In this document: piece after piece, positions 1-8,581 of the stretch
How positions within the stretch are numbered: the first letter of the stretch is position 1
How the letters are laid out: each line of letters begins with the position of its first letter
From: Paenalcaligenes faecalis
Lineage (GTDB): Bacteria; Pseudomonadota; Gammaproteobacteria; Burkholderiales; Burkholderiaceae_B
DNA: 64,000 bases
Direction of reading: 5' to 3'
NCBI RefSeq assembly: GCF_027557445.1
Contig: NZ_CP106841.1
Location: forward strand, 482,001-546,000
The notes under the pieces: generated by a model
What the model was told of the DNA's origin: nothing
The model's input: only the letters and a program-made list of their open reading frames with translations
Databases searched by the model: none
Position numbers and translations under genes: made by a program

Positions 1-1
1 C

Positions 2-160
2 GCATTAAGTCAATCTGTATCGAATGATCATATAAATCAGTCAGGGCTTATTGCTTTGATTGCTGCGGCACAGGCTGAAGCCAATTTGGCAATGCAGGCA
101 TTACAAGGTTTAGAGCAACGCTTAACTACAGGCTTAGGTCAATATTTACATCATACGTAG
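2..160 (+). CDS. 3' end of an unidentified gene (partial)
   Basis: The first bases of the window read as an open frame from position 2 to a TAG at 158-160, giving the last 52 residues of a protein. The visible part is rich in Ala, Gln and Leu, looks helical and ends in LHHT. It lies 38 bases before tssB on the same strand, so it probably belongs to the same type VI secretion operon. tssA is the core gene missing from the rest of the operon, but I do not see a TssA signature here and do not assign it. The rest of the gene lies outside the window. Confidence 0.55.
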   Translation, partial: ALSQSVSNDHINQSGLIALIAAAQAEANLAMQALQGLEQRLTTGLGQYLHHT

Positions 161-198
161 TTGCAACGTATTTTTTATTTTGGGAATAGGAGAGAGCA

Positions 199-702
199 AT
201 GGCTTCAGATGGATCAGTCGCACCTAAAGAACGGGTCAATATTGTCTATAAATCAGCCGTAGGGGACGCTCAAGAGCAGGTGGAGTTGCCTTTTCGTCAG
301 CTGGTGCTGGGGGATTTCACTCTCAGAGAGGAACCCACTCCTTTAGATGAAAGAGTGCCTATTAATGTAGACAAGGATACGTTTTCAGATGTACTAAAAG
401 CACAAAACCTACACCTACAGTTAAACGTGCCTAATCGTTTAGCTGACTCCGATGAGGACGAGGTGCTTGCTGTGGATTTGCGTTTTGAGTCTATCAATGA
501 CTTTCAGCCCGATGCTTTGGTAGAAAAAGTGCCTGAGTTGAAACAGTTGATCGAGTTACGTAATGCACTAAAAGCACTCACAGGGCCATTAGGTAATGTG
601 CCTGACTTTAGACGTCGATTAGAGCATTTAGTGCGTGATGCCGAAGCCCGCGCCCAGCTTTTAGTCGAGCTAGGATTATCTTCTACCAAAGAGGCTGAGT
701 AA
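199..702 (+). CDS. tssB: T6SS contractile sheath small subunit TssB
   Basis: 167 residues, the usual length for TssB (VipA/ImpB). TssB pairs with TssC to build the cytoplasmic contractile sheath that drives the Hcp tube out of the cell. The N-terminal part (KERVNIVYKS, then the VELPFRQLVLGDF strand) and the central acidic segment followed by LRFESINDF are typical of the family. An SD-like AGGAGAG lies just before the ATG. The stop codon shares one base with the tssC start (TAATG), so the two subunits are translationally coupled, as expected for a heterodimer. Confidence 0.97.
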   Translation: MASDGSVAPKERVNIVYKSAVGDAQEQVELPFRQLVLGDFTLREEPTPLDERVPINVDKDTFSDVLKAQNLHLQLNVPNRLADSDEDEVLAVDLRFESINDFQPDALVEKVPELKQLIELRNALKALTGPLGNVPDFRRRLEHLVRDAEARAQLLVELGLSSTKEAE

Positions 703-2183
703 TGACGGTATCTAATTCTCCCGAAAATCAAGGTGTAGCAACGAATACTGAGATGTCTCTATTAGATGAGCTCATCGAGACAACACGAGTACGTCCCGGA
801 GACGAGGCCTACTCTATTACGCGACAAGGTTTAGAGGCATTTGTTGCAGAGCTACTAGAGTCGAATCGTAGTGAAGAAAAAATTAGTCAAAGCTTAATTG
901 ATGACATGATTTCGCAAATTGATCAGCGCTTATGTCGTCAAGTGGATGAGATTCTACATAATCCTCAGTTTCAGCAGCTTGAGTCGGCATGGCGTGGATT
1001 AAAGTTTTTAGTGGATCGTACTGATTTTCGTGAAAACAATAAACTCTCCATCCTAAGTGTCTCCAAGCAAGACTTACTTGAGGACTTTGAGGATGCGCCT
1101 GAGGTCACACGATCTGGTCTCTATAAGGCTGTGTATACCGCAGAGTTTGGGCAGTTTGGTGGACAGCCTTTTGGTTCAATCATTGGGAATTACTCGTTTG
1201 GGCCAGAGGCTCAGGATATTAAGTTGCTGCAGTCCGTTGCCAGTGTCTCGGCCATGGCTCATGCCCCTTTTATTGCGTCAGCAGGCCCAGGCTTTTTTGG
1301 GGTTGACAGCTTTGCCGAGCTTCCAAACTTAAAAGATTTGGCTGCTGTATTTGAAGGGCCTCAATTTACGAAATGGAATGCATTTAGACAGTCTGAGGAT
1401 GCGCGTTTTGTTGGATTAACATTACCGCATTTTCTGCTACGAGTGCCATATGGTGAGACAACCGCACCAGTAAAGAAATTCACGTACAACGAGGACGTGT
1501 CATCGGGGAACCAACACTTTCTATGGGGAAATGCTTCTTACGCATTTGCTGAGCGCTTATCCGATAGCTTTGCTAAGTACCGTTGGAGTGCCAATATTAT
1601 TGGCCCTCAGGGAGGTGGCACAGTTGAGGATTTACCTATCTATAACTATGAGGCGATGGGTATCACTCAGACTAAGATTCCCACAGAGGTGTTGATCTCT
1701 GAGCGACGTGAGTTCGAGCTCGCAGAGCAGGGGTTTATTTCACTCACAATGAGAAAAAATACAGATAATGCGGCTTTTTTCTCAGCTAACTCTACACAAC
1801 AACCTAAGTTTTTTGGAAATACCAAAGAGGGTAAGGCGGCAGAGACTAACTTTAAACTTGGAACGCAGTTGCCTTACATCTATGTGGTCAGTCGTTTAGC
1901 GCACTATATCAAAGTCATACAGCGAGAAAACATTGGTACATGGAAAGAGCGTAATGACCTAGAGGCTGAGTTAAATGATTGGATTCGTCAGTATGTAGCA
2001 GACATGGATAGTCCTAGTGCCGGAGTACGTAGTCGTCGGCCTTTACGTCAAGCTGAGATTTCTGTTGCTGACGTAGAAGGCGATCCGGGCTGGTATCGAG
2101 TGGGATTGAAGGTTCGCCCACACTTTAAATACATGGGGGCTTCTTTCACGCTGTCTTTAGTTGGAAAGCTAGAGAAGTCTTGA
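702..2183 (+). CDS. tssC: T6SS contractile sheath large subunit TssC
   Basis: 493 residues, matching TssC (VipB/ImpC), which forms the sheath with TssB. Recognisable family segments are LESAWRGLKFLVDRTDF near residues 99-115, the central SVSAMAHAPFIASAGPGFFG region, and the C-terminal LRQAEISVADVEGDPGWY before the end. The start overlaps the tssB stop by one base. It is followed by about 100 non-coding bases holding two hairpins before hcp. Full length with no sign of damage. Confidence 0.97.
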   Translation: MTVSNSPENQGVATNTEMSLLDELIETTRVRPGDEAYSITRQGLEAFVAELLESNRSEEKISQSLIDDMISQIDQRLCRQVDEILHNPQFQQLESAWRGLKFLVDRTDFRENNKLSILSVSKQDLLEDFEDAPEVTRSGLYKAVYTAEFGQFGGQPFGSIIGNYSFGPEAQDIKLLQSVASVSAMAHAPFIASAGPGFFGVDSFAELPNLKDLAAVFEGPQFTKWNAFRQSEDARFVGLTLPHFLLRVPYGETTAPVKKFTYNEDVSSGNQHFLWGNASYAFAERLSDSFAKYRWSANIIGPQGGGTVEDLPIYNYEAMGITQTKIPTEVLISERREFELAEQGFISLTMRKNTDNAAFFSANSTQQPKFFGNTKEGKAAETNFKLGTQLPYIYVVSRLAHYIKVIQRENIGTWKERNDLEAELNDWIRQYVADMDSPSAGVRSRRPLRQAEISVADVEGDPGWYRVGLKVRPHFKYMGASFTLSLVGKLEKS

Positions 2184-2190
2184 TGTAAAT

Positions 2191-2252
2191 AAGCCGATAG
2201 GCTTAAAGAAAAACTCGGTTTTGTCAGCCTGCCAGCAAGATCAAAACCGAGT
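2191..2252 (+). promoter_or_regulatory. Two RNA hairpins in the tssC-hcp gap
   Basis: The gap holds a small hairpin (AAGCC-GATA-GGCTT, 2191-2204) and a larger one with an 11-bp perfect stem (ACTCGGTTTTG at 2213-2223 with its complement at 2242-2252). Neither is followed by a strong T-run, so a processing or mRNA-stability role just ahead of the abundant Hcp subunit is more likely than full termination. The role is inferred; the pairing is seen directly. Confidence 0.5.
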
Positions 2253-2283
2253 AAACACTCACATTTTTAAAAGGAAGTGCATC

Positions 2284-2772
2284 ATGCCAATGCCATGTTA
2301 TTTGACCCTAGAAGGTGAATCACAAGGGAAAATCGAAGGATCTTGTGAGATTCAAGGGCACCAAGGAAAAATCTTAGTTCAAGCCGTAGAACATCGTATT
2401 GAACTACCGAAAAGCCCTCAAACAGGATTACCTTCTGGAAAGCGTCAGCATTTAGGAATCACACTTACCAAAGAAATTGATAAGTCATCCCCTAAAATTT
2501 TCCAGGCACAGTGTTCTGGCGAGCAGTTAAAAAGCGTGGAGCTTGAATTTTACCGCATTAGCCCAAAAGGCACTGAGGAAAAATATTATACCATTCGCCT
2601 CGAAAAAGCGGTAATTACAGGTTCTAGAACGTGGGTTCCTAATTGTTTGGCACCGGATAATCGCCAGTACGGTCACATGGAAGACGTAGCCCTCACATAC
2701 GAAAAAATTGTTTGGACATGGGAGCCGGATGGTATTGAGGCTGAGGATTCTTGGTTAGCACCTAAAGCCTAA
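2284..2772 (+). CDS. hcp: T6SS tube protein Hcp (TssD)
   Basis: 162 residues when started at the ATG at 2284, which follows a good ribosome binding site (AAGGAAG, 8 bases upstream). The protein begins MPMPCYLTLEG, the typical Hcp N-terminus, and keeps the family's EHRIELP and YTIRLEKAVI strands. Hcp hexamer rings stack into the inner tube and can also carry small effectors. A longer frame reaches back to 2221 but has no ribosome binding site and runs into the hairpin region, so it was not used. Located between tssC and tssE as in many T6SS operons. Confidence 0.96.
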   Translation: MPMPCYLTLEGESQGKIEGSCEIQGHQGKILVQAVEHRIELPKSPQTGLPSGKRQHLGITLTKEIDKSSPKIFQAQCSGEQLKSVELEFYRISPKGTEEKYYTIRLEKAVITGSRTWVPNCLAPDNRQYGHMEDVALTYEKIVWTWEPDGIEAEDSWLAPKA

Positions 2773-2789
2773 TTCATTACATCAGTAGT

Positions 2790-3212
2790 ATGCAAGAGCA
2801 GCGTCTACTTGAGCGCATTGCCAGTCTAGAAACTGGCAATGCCTCTAATAAAAAACTGACCAGAGAGCAGGTTCTACTGAACTCTATTCAGGCACATTTG
2901 CAGCGTATTTTAAATACGCGCCAAGGCAGTGTACCTATTGACCCTTTGTTCGGAGTCCCTGATTTTACTAATTTAGCAGGGTCGTTTAGCGTAGGCTCCA
3001 CCCCAGAGGTGGTGAAAGACCTAACACGCATGATTTCTAGTTATGAACCGCGCTTACTTCATCCGAAAATTAGCGTGGCTGAGGCCGAAAATGAAGTGCT
3101 ATCCCTGAGCTTTCAGTTAGAGGGGATAGTGCAAATAGACGAGAGGCAGGTTCCTGTCCGATTGGCGACGCGCGTTTCATCTTCTGGCAAGGTGACATTA
3201 CAGGCCTTGTGA
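2790..3212 (+). CDS. tssE: T6SS baseplate protein TssE (gp25-like)
   Basis: 140 residues, homologous to phage T4 gp25 and part of the T6SS baseplate wedge that initiates sheath assembly. Visible family features are the EQVLLNSIQAHLQRILNTRQGS segment (residues about 28-48) followed by DPLFGVPDF, and a C-terminal beta region LSFQLEGIV...VRLATRV. It sits 17 bases after hcp and 26 bases before tssF. No oddity seen. Confidence 0.93.
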   Translation: MQEQRLLERIASLETGNASNKKLTREQVLLNSIQAHLQRILNTRQGSVPIDPLFGVPDFTNLAGSFSVGSTPEVVKDLTRMISSYEPRLLHPKISVAEAENEVLSLSFQLEGIVQIDERQVPVRLATRVSSSGKVTLQAL

Positions 3213-3238
3213 ATACATCCAGAGTGTAGGGAGTTGAT

Positions 3239-4954
3239 GTGTTAAATCAATATTATGAGCAAGAGCTCCATCATTTACGCCAAGTCGCGGCCGAGTTTGG
3301 AAAGCGTAATCCTGCATTAGCGCCTCTTTTGGGTAGCAATGCTTCCGTAGACTCTGACGTAGAGCGACTACTCGAAGGGGTTGCTTTCTTAACCGGTTTA
3401 GTACGTCAGCGTTTGGATGATGATTTTCCAGAGTTGATTCAAAGTATTGCTCAATTGTTATTCCCTCATTTTTTGCGGCCTTTGCCCTGCATGACGATCA
3501 TGCAATATGGCTTGCGAGCACAAGCGGATCAGGTGGTTCACGTTCCTGTGGATACTTCTTTTGCTGCCGTTAATCAGCAAGATCAGCGTTTGATGTTTAG
3601 TTCGCGTTATCCCGTATGGGTAGAGCCGCTGAGTGTGGCGGATGCTTTCTGGGAAACAGATGTACGCACTGGAGAGCGTCGCTCACTGGTATTGAGTTTG
3701 CGCTATCAAGGGGGGGATCAAGCATGGCAGGGCGATAAATTGCGATTTTGGCTAGGCGGTGGCTATAGCTTAGGCAGCCGTCTATATCGTTTGTTGCTGC
3801 ATCATGCCACACATATTTGGATCGAGGATTCTGCCCTAAATCGTGTTCAGTTGCCTTTAAGCAGTTTGAGTCCAATGGGCTTTGATAGTGAGCATATGTT
3901 GTTGCCGTGGCCTCAAGGGGCACACCCTACATGGCGGGTTCTCTATGAATACTTTGCCTTCCCCGAAAAATTCCTATTTTTTGAGCTTGGTCAGTTAGAT
4001 CGTTGGCAAAAACGTAGCGGCAATAGTTTCAAAATCCGTTTTGGTTTTGATTCATTACCAAGCTGGGCACCTGAGATAGAGAAAAGCAATTTTGTACTGC
4101 ATGCCTCGCCTGCTGTAAATGTATATGCACTAGATGCACAACCTCTTCATGTTGATTTTCGTCAGCCAGAATACCGTGTACATGTTGCTGGCCAGAACCA
4201 AAATCAACGTCAGATTTTTAGCATTGATCAGGTTATAGGACGTTTACAGGATGGCACAGAGAAACAATATCAACCCTTTGGTTATTTTGCGAATACGAAC
4301 CCTAGCTATCACATTCGATTGCGCTCGTCTGCTATTAGTTATGAAACAGAGCACTTCATTAGTTTGCCACGCTCAGGCGTAGAGGATAGAGCGACTAAGA
4401 CTTTATCCATTGCACTAAGTTGTACTGATGGCGAGCTACCTAATGCAATTCGCTTAGGGGAGATCTCACAACCAACAGATCAGACGCCAACCCGCATTCA
4501 TTTTGAAAATATTATAGGTGTTACGCCTTATTGTCCTCCCTCTACGGACAACGATTTGCTTTGGCGAGTGCTATCTCATTTACAGGCAAATCAAAATAAC
4601 TTGTTGAGTGCAGAGTATTTGCAAAGCTTACTGACGTTATATCTGCCTAACAGCAAACGAGATACACATCACTATGCAGCGGCAGTTAAACAAATAAGTT
4701 CTATACAAGCCGTTCGGGTTAAGCCATTACGAAAAATGGTACGAGGCATGTTGATTGAGGGTAGTCAAGTCACGGTTGAGTGTGCCGGAGATCATTTTTC
4801 TGGCCCAGGGAGCCTGTATGTTTTTGGTGCGGTGCTTAATGAATTTCTATCGGGAAATATCACAATAAATACGTTTGTGAGTTTGCAGGTTCATGACACG
4901 GTTAATGGGGAGACATTGGAATGGCCAATGCGCAAGGGCAAACATCAACTCTAG
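3239..4954 (+). CDS. tssF: T6SS baseplate protein TssF
   Basis: 571 residues, the normal size of TssF (VasA/ImpG), the large baseplate wedge subunit that works with TssG, TssE and TssK. The N-terminus LNQYYEQELHHLRQVAAEFGKRNP and the segment DVERLLEGVAFLTGLVRQRLDDDFPEL are family hallmarks. The start is a GTG preceded by GTAGGGAG; an in-frame ATG that would give a better N-terminus is not present. The 3' end overlaps the start of tssG by 34 bases, indicating coupled translation. Confidence 0.96.
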   Translation: MLNQYYEQELHHLRQVAAEFGKRNPALAPLLGSNASVDSDVERLLEGVAFLTGLVRQRLDDDFPELIQSIAQLLFPHFLRPLPCMTIMQYGLRAQADQVVHVPVDTSFAAVNQQDQRLMFSSRYPVWVEPLSVADAFWETDVRTGERRSLVLSLRYQGGDQAWQGDKLRFWLGGGYSLGSRLYRLLLHHATHIWIEDSALNRVQLPLSSLSPMGFDSEHMLLPWPQGAHPTWRVLYEYFAFPEKFLFFELGQLDRWQKRSGNSFKIRFGFDSLPSWAPEIEKSNFVLHASPAVNVYALDAQPLHVDFRQPEYRVHVAGQNQNQRQIFSIDQVIGRLQDGTEKQYQPFGYFANTNPSYHIRLRSSAISYETEHFISLPRSGVEDRATKTLSIALSCTDGELPNAIRLGEISQPTDQTPTRIHFENIIGVTPYCPPSTDNDLLWRVLSHLQANQNNLLSAEYLQSLLTLYLPNSKRDTHHYAAAVKQISSIQAVRVKPLRKMVRGMLIEGSQVTVECAGDHFSGPGSLYVFGAVLNEFLSGNITINTFVSLQVHDTVNGETLEWPMRKGKHQL

Positions 4955-5943
4955 ACATCAATGGATGGCTTGAAAAGCATGTATTGGGTCAAGCCAATCG
5001 CTATGCGTTTTTTGAAGTCATGCGCAGTTTGCGTCAGTCGGGATTGAGTGACTCTGCCCTCAGAGAAAAAGTACGAGTACGGCCTAATTTGAGCTTGGCT
5101 TTTCCTGATACGGATTTGGCGTCCATGGTGGTTGATGAGGACGGCATCTACCACATAGAGGCAAATTTTTTCGGCTTGTATGGCGTGGCATCACCATTGC
5201 CTACTTTTTATACCGAGGATCTCATTCAGGAGTCCATGCAAGGCGACTCGGCAATGCGGGATTTCATTGATATTTTCCATACGGTTTTATATCCGTTGTT
5301 ATACCAAGCTTGGGAAAAATATAAGCTTTGGCTCAGTGTGACAGAGCATGAAAACAGCCTGCGCTTACAACAGTTGTATGCCTTGATTGGATTGCGTGAT
5401 AGGAAAGAGTGGCAATCAGAAGCGGCTTATTTATTACCATTTGCTGGAAACTTGAGCGTTTCTCCCCGCTCTGCGTTAGGGCTAGAGGCTTTATTACAAG
5501 GGGTTTTAGAACATAAGCAATTACGCGTTATGACATGCGTAGAGCAAACCGTGCAAATGCCAATAGAGGCGCGTACCTATTTAGGGCAACAAGCTTATCA
5601 GCTAGGAGAGGACTCCATGCTCGGAGAGCAAGTCAAAGACTGTACAGGGAAAATTGAAATCGAGATGTGGGGGTTTTCTTCAGCTCGTTTTACCGTTTTT
5701 CTACTTGGTTCAGAGCGCTACCAACAGATGCAACGCTTATTACGTTGGTATAGCCCTAAAGCACTAAGTTGTGATTTGTTGTTATGGCTAGAGCCGAATC
5801 AGCGTGAGCCGCTGCAAGTGGGGCAAAGCTGGTGTCAATTAGGATTGAATACGTGGTTAGGTACGGAGCACCCCTTGGGCTTAGCCCCTCAGCCCGTTCG
5901 TTTTTTGCTATCAACTGGAGAGCAGGATTATGTTGCGCATTGA
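4921..5943 (+). CDS. tssG: T6SS baseplate protein TssG
   Basis: 340 residues, matching TssG (VasB/ImpH), partner of TssF in the baseplate wedge. Family segments include RYAFFEVMRSLRQ near the N-terminus, the VRVRPNLSLAFP strand and FFGLYGVASPLPTFYTEDL. It overlaps both neighbours (tssF by 34 bases, clpV by 14), so the baseplate genes and the ATPase are tightly packed. Complete and without visible damage. Confidence 0.95.
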   Translation: MANAQGQTSTLDINGWLEKHVLGQANRYAFFEVMRSLRQSGLSDSALREKVRVRPNLSLAFPDTDLASMVVDEDGIYHIEANFFGLYGVASPLPTFYTEDLIQESMQGDSAMRDFIDIFHTVLYPLLYQAWEKYKLWLSVTEHENSLRLQQLYALIGLRDRKEWQSEAAYLLPFAGNLSVSPRSALGLEALLQGVLEHKQLRVMTCVEQTVQMPIEARTYLGQQAYQLGEDSMLGEQVKDCTGKIEIEMWGFSSARFTVFLLGSERYQQMQRLLRWYSPKALSCDLLLWLEPNQREPLQVGQSWCQLGLNTWLGTEHPLGLAPQPVRFLLSTGEQDYVAH

Positions 5944-8581
5944 TTTAAAACCGTTATTTTCTCGATTGAATTCGTTGTGCACCATGTCCTTAGAGCATGC
6001 GGCCGGCTTAACACTATCTAAACTGCATTATGAAATAAGTATTGAGCATTTTCTCCTTAGTTTATTAGAACAGGAAAATAGCGATTTAACGCATCTCTTT
6101 AAACAGTCAGAGATAGATGTAGAGCGCTTACGTCATTTGTTATTGCTACAGCTAGATCAACTCAAAAGTGGCAATGCTTCACGACCTGTATTTTCACCGT
6201 TATTGACCGATTGGGTTCAAGAGGCTTGGTTGATTAGTTCTTTGCAGTTAAATCAAGAAAAGATACGTAGTGGTGCTTTGCTATTAACCTTAATCAAACG
6301 ATCTGATTATTACTTAACTCGTACAGATTGGGGGCGCTGCTTAACGGGATTATCTTCTGATGTATTGCAGCAGCGTTTTTTTGAGTTGGTTTACGATTCG
6401 GTCGAGTCTCCGCTCGGAGAGCAAGAAGGAGGCTCCTCTGCGCTTAGACAATCTGACTCAGCTCTAGAAAAATACTGCGAGGACTTTTGTGCCAAGGCGC
6501 GCGAACATAAGATTGATCCGGTATTAGGCCGTGATGATGAAATTCGTCAACTGATTGATATTTTGGGTAGACGGCGTAAAAACAATCCTATTTGTGTAGG
6601 TGAGCCCGGGGTAGGTAAAACGGCAGTCGTCGAAGGGTTAGCGCAACGTATTGTGAGCAATGAAGTCCCTAGCTTTCTACAAAATACACGGTTGATAGGA
6701 TTGGACTTGGGTTTGCTGGAGGCCGGTGCAAGTGTAAAGGGTGAGTTTGAAAAACGCTTAAAAGCTGTTATTGATGAAATACAGGCCTCAACCCAGCCAG
6801 TTATTTTGTTTATTGATGAAGCGCATATGCTGATTGGTGCAGGAGGTAATGCGGGTGGAACGGATGCCGCTAATTTGCTTAAACCTGCATTGGCTCGAGG
6901 AGAGCTCAGAACAATCGCAGCCACAACGTGGTCAGAGTATAAAAAATACTTTGAACGAGACCCAGCATTGGCACGACGTTTTCAGGTGGTCAAGTTAGAG
7001 GCTCCGAATGTTGAGATGGCTACTCAGATACTCAGGGGCTTAAAGTCACAATACGAAAAATCGCATGGTGTGATTGTGCGCGATGATGCAGTGGTTGCTG
7101 CCGTGGAGCTATCTGATCGTTACATTATAGGTCGTATGCTGCCAGATAAGGCCGTAGACCTGCTTGACACAGCCGCAGCCCGGGTAAAAATTAACTTAGA
7201 GGTTGAGCCTGCTGAATTAGAGTCTTTGCATCGGCAAATAGAGAGTCTAGAAAGAGAAAAGCTGGCCTTATGTCGTGATGAGCAGCAGGGGCATATGATT
7301 GATGCAAATCGTATTCAGGTGATTAATGACTTGATAGCTACGCATCAGCAAGACCATGCACATGTCACGAGTAAATGGCAAGAACAAAAAGAAATAGCCT
7401 TAGGTTTATTGGCTAAACGAACGCGTCTATCGGCACTACAAGAGTCATCCACAAAAGACGAATCTGCGGCTCTAGATGTACTTCGACAGGAAATACAACA
7501 GCAAAAACGTATTTTTGAGCAATTACATAAAACTCAGCCTTTTGTGTTTACTGAGGTCACACCAGACACTGTTGCTCAGGTCGTTTCAGATTGGACGGGT
7601 GTGCCTTTAGGGAAAATGCAACGTGATTCAGCAGAGCAAATGCTGGGCTTGGTTACGCGTTTACAGGAGCGTATCCATGGTCAATCACAGGGTTTAGCGC
7701 ATATTTCCTCTACGCTTAAAGCGGCTCAGGCAGGATTAAGAGACCCGTCTCAACCTCTAGGCGTTTTTCTTTTAGCTGGGCCATCGGGGGTAGGAAAGAC
7801 AGAAACAGCCTTGGCCGTGGCAGATGAACTATTCGGGGGAGAAGGGGCTGTTACGGTTATCAACATGAGCGAGTTTCAAGATAAGCACACGATCAGTCGT
7901 TTAATTGGCTCGCCTCCTGGTTACGTAGGTTATGGCGAAGGTGGTGTGTTAACAGAGGCGGTACGTCAACGGCCTTATTCCGTCGTGTTGTTAGATGAGG
8001 TTGAAAAAGGGCACCTTGATGTCTTGAATTTGTTTTATCAAGTCTTTGATAAGGGTGTGCTCGCTGATGGAGAGGGACGCATTATTGATTTTAGTAATAC
8101 CGTTATCTTTCTAACAAGCAATTTAGGCACAGATGAAATTACCGCCTTAACCCAGCAGGCACAGCCCACCTTAGATCAGGTGGTTGAGCATATTAGGCCT
8201 TTGCTTTCCAGACATTTTAAGCCTGCTTTATTGGCACGCATGAATGTAGTGCCGTATTACGCCTTATCTGCAGAGGCATTGCAGGGCATCGTGCAACGTA
8301 AGCTACAGCGACTCTCTCATCATTTCTATCAGGCGAATCGTATTCCCTTGTTTTTTGATGAGGCCGTGGTAGCAATGATTGCGGCGCGTTGTACCGAGGT
8401 GGAAACAGGAGCGCGAAATGTAGATTTGATTTTGCGTAAAAGTATCTTGCCCCTATTGGCAGAGCAAGTATTAGCCAGTTATGACCTGACTAACTCCCCT
8501 ATCAAGGCGTGGCATGTTGGTCTAAATGAGCAGCAGCAGTGGGTGATCAACGCGCAGGAGACAGATAATGAATCAGTATGA
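5930..8581 (+). CDS. clpV: T6SS sheath-recycling AAA+ ATPase ClpV (TssH)
   Basis: 883 residues, a class II Hsp100/Clp ATPase that unfolds contracted TssBC sheath for reuse. Order of domains: Clp N-terminal domain (about 1-150), first AAA module with Walker A GEPGVGKT near residue 224 and Walker [10 protein letters not shown] near 292, a middle coiled-coil region (about 400-520), then a second AAA module with Walker [10 protein letters not shown] near 617 and [11 protein letters not shown] near 687. Both nucleotide sites look intact. Placement inside the tss operon separates it from the housekeeping ClpB. It overlaps tssG and vgrG by 14 bases each. Confidence 0.97.
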   Translation: MLRIDLKPLFSRLNSLCTMSLEHAAGLTLSKLHYEISIEHFLLSLLEQENSDLTHLFKQSEIDVERLRHLLLLQLDQLKSGNASRPVFSPLLTDWVQEAWLISSLQLNQEKIRSGALLLTLIKRSDYYLTRTDWGRCLTGLSSDVLQQRFFELVYDSVESPLGEQEGGSSALRQSDSALEKYCEDFCAKAREHKIDPVLGRDDEIRQLIDILGRRRKNNPICVGEPGVGKTAVVEGLAQRIVSNEVPSFLQNTRLIGLDLGLLEAGASVKGEFEKRLKAVIDEIQASTQPVILFIDEAHMLIGAGGNAGGTDAANLLKPALARGELRTIAATTWSEYKKYFERDPALARRFQVVKLEAPNVEMATQILRGLKSQYEKSHGVIVRDDAVVAAVELSDRYIIGRMLPDKAVDLLDTAAARVKINLEVEPAELESLHRQIESLEREKLALCRDEQQGHMIDANRIQVINDLIATHQQDHAHVTSKWQEQKEIALGLLAKRTRLSALQESSTKDESAALDVLRQEIQQQKRIFEQLHKTQPFVFTEVTPDTVAQVVSDWTGVPLGKMQRDSAEQMLGLVTRLQERIHGQSQGLAHISSTLKAAQAGLRDPSQPLGVFLLAGPSGVGKTETALAVADELFGGEGAVTVINMSEFQDKHTISRLIGSPPGYVGYGEGGVLTEAVRQRPYSVVLLDEVEKGHLDVLNLFYQVFDKGVLADGEGRIIDFSNTVIFLTSNLGTDEITALTQQAQPTLDQVVEHIRPLLSRHFKPALLARMNVVPYYALSAEALQGIVQRKLQRLSHHFYQANRIPLFFDEAVVAMIAARCTEVETGARNVDLILRKSILPLLAEQVLASYDLTNSPIKAWHVGLNEQQQWVINAQETDNESV

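Noticed and set aside
2221-2283. N-terminal extension of Hcp
   Set aside because: No ribosome binding site, runs through a strong hairpin, and Hcp proteins begin at MPMPCYLTLEG.
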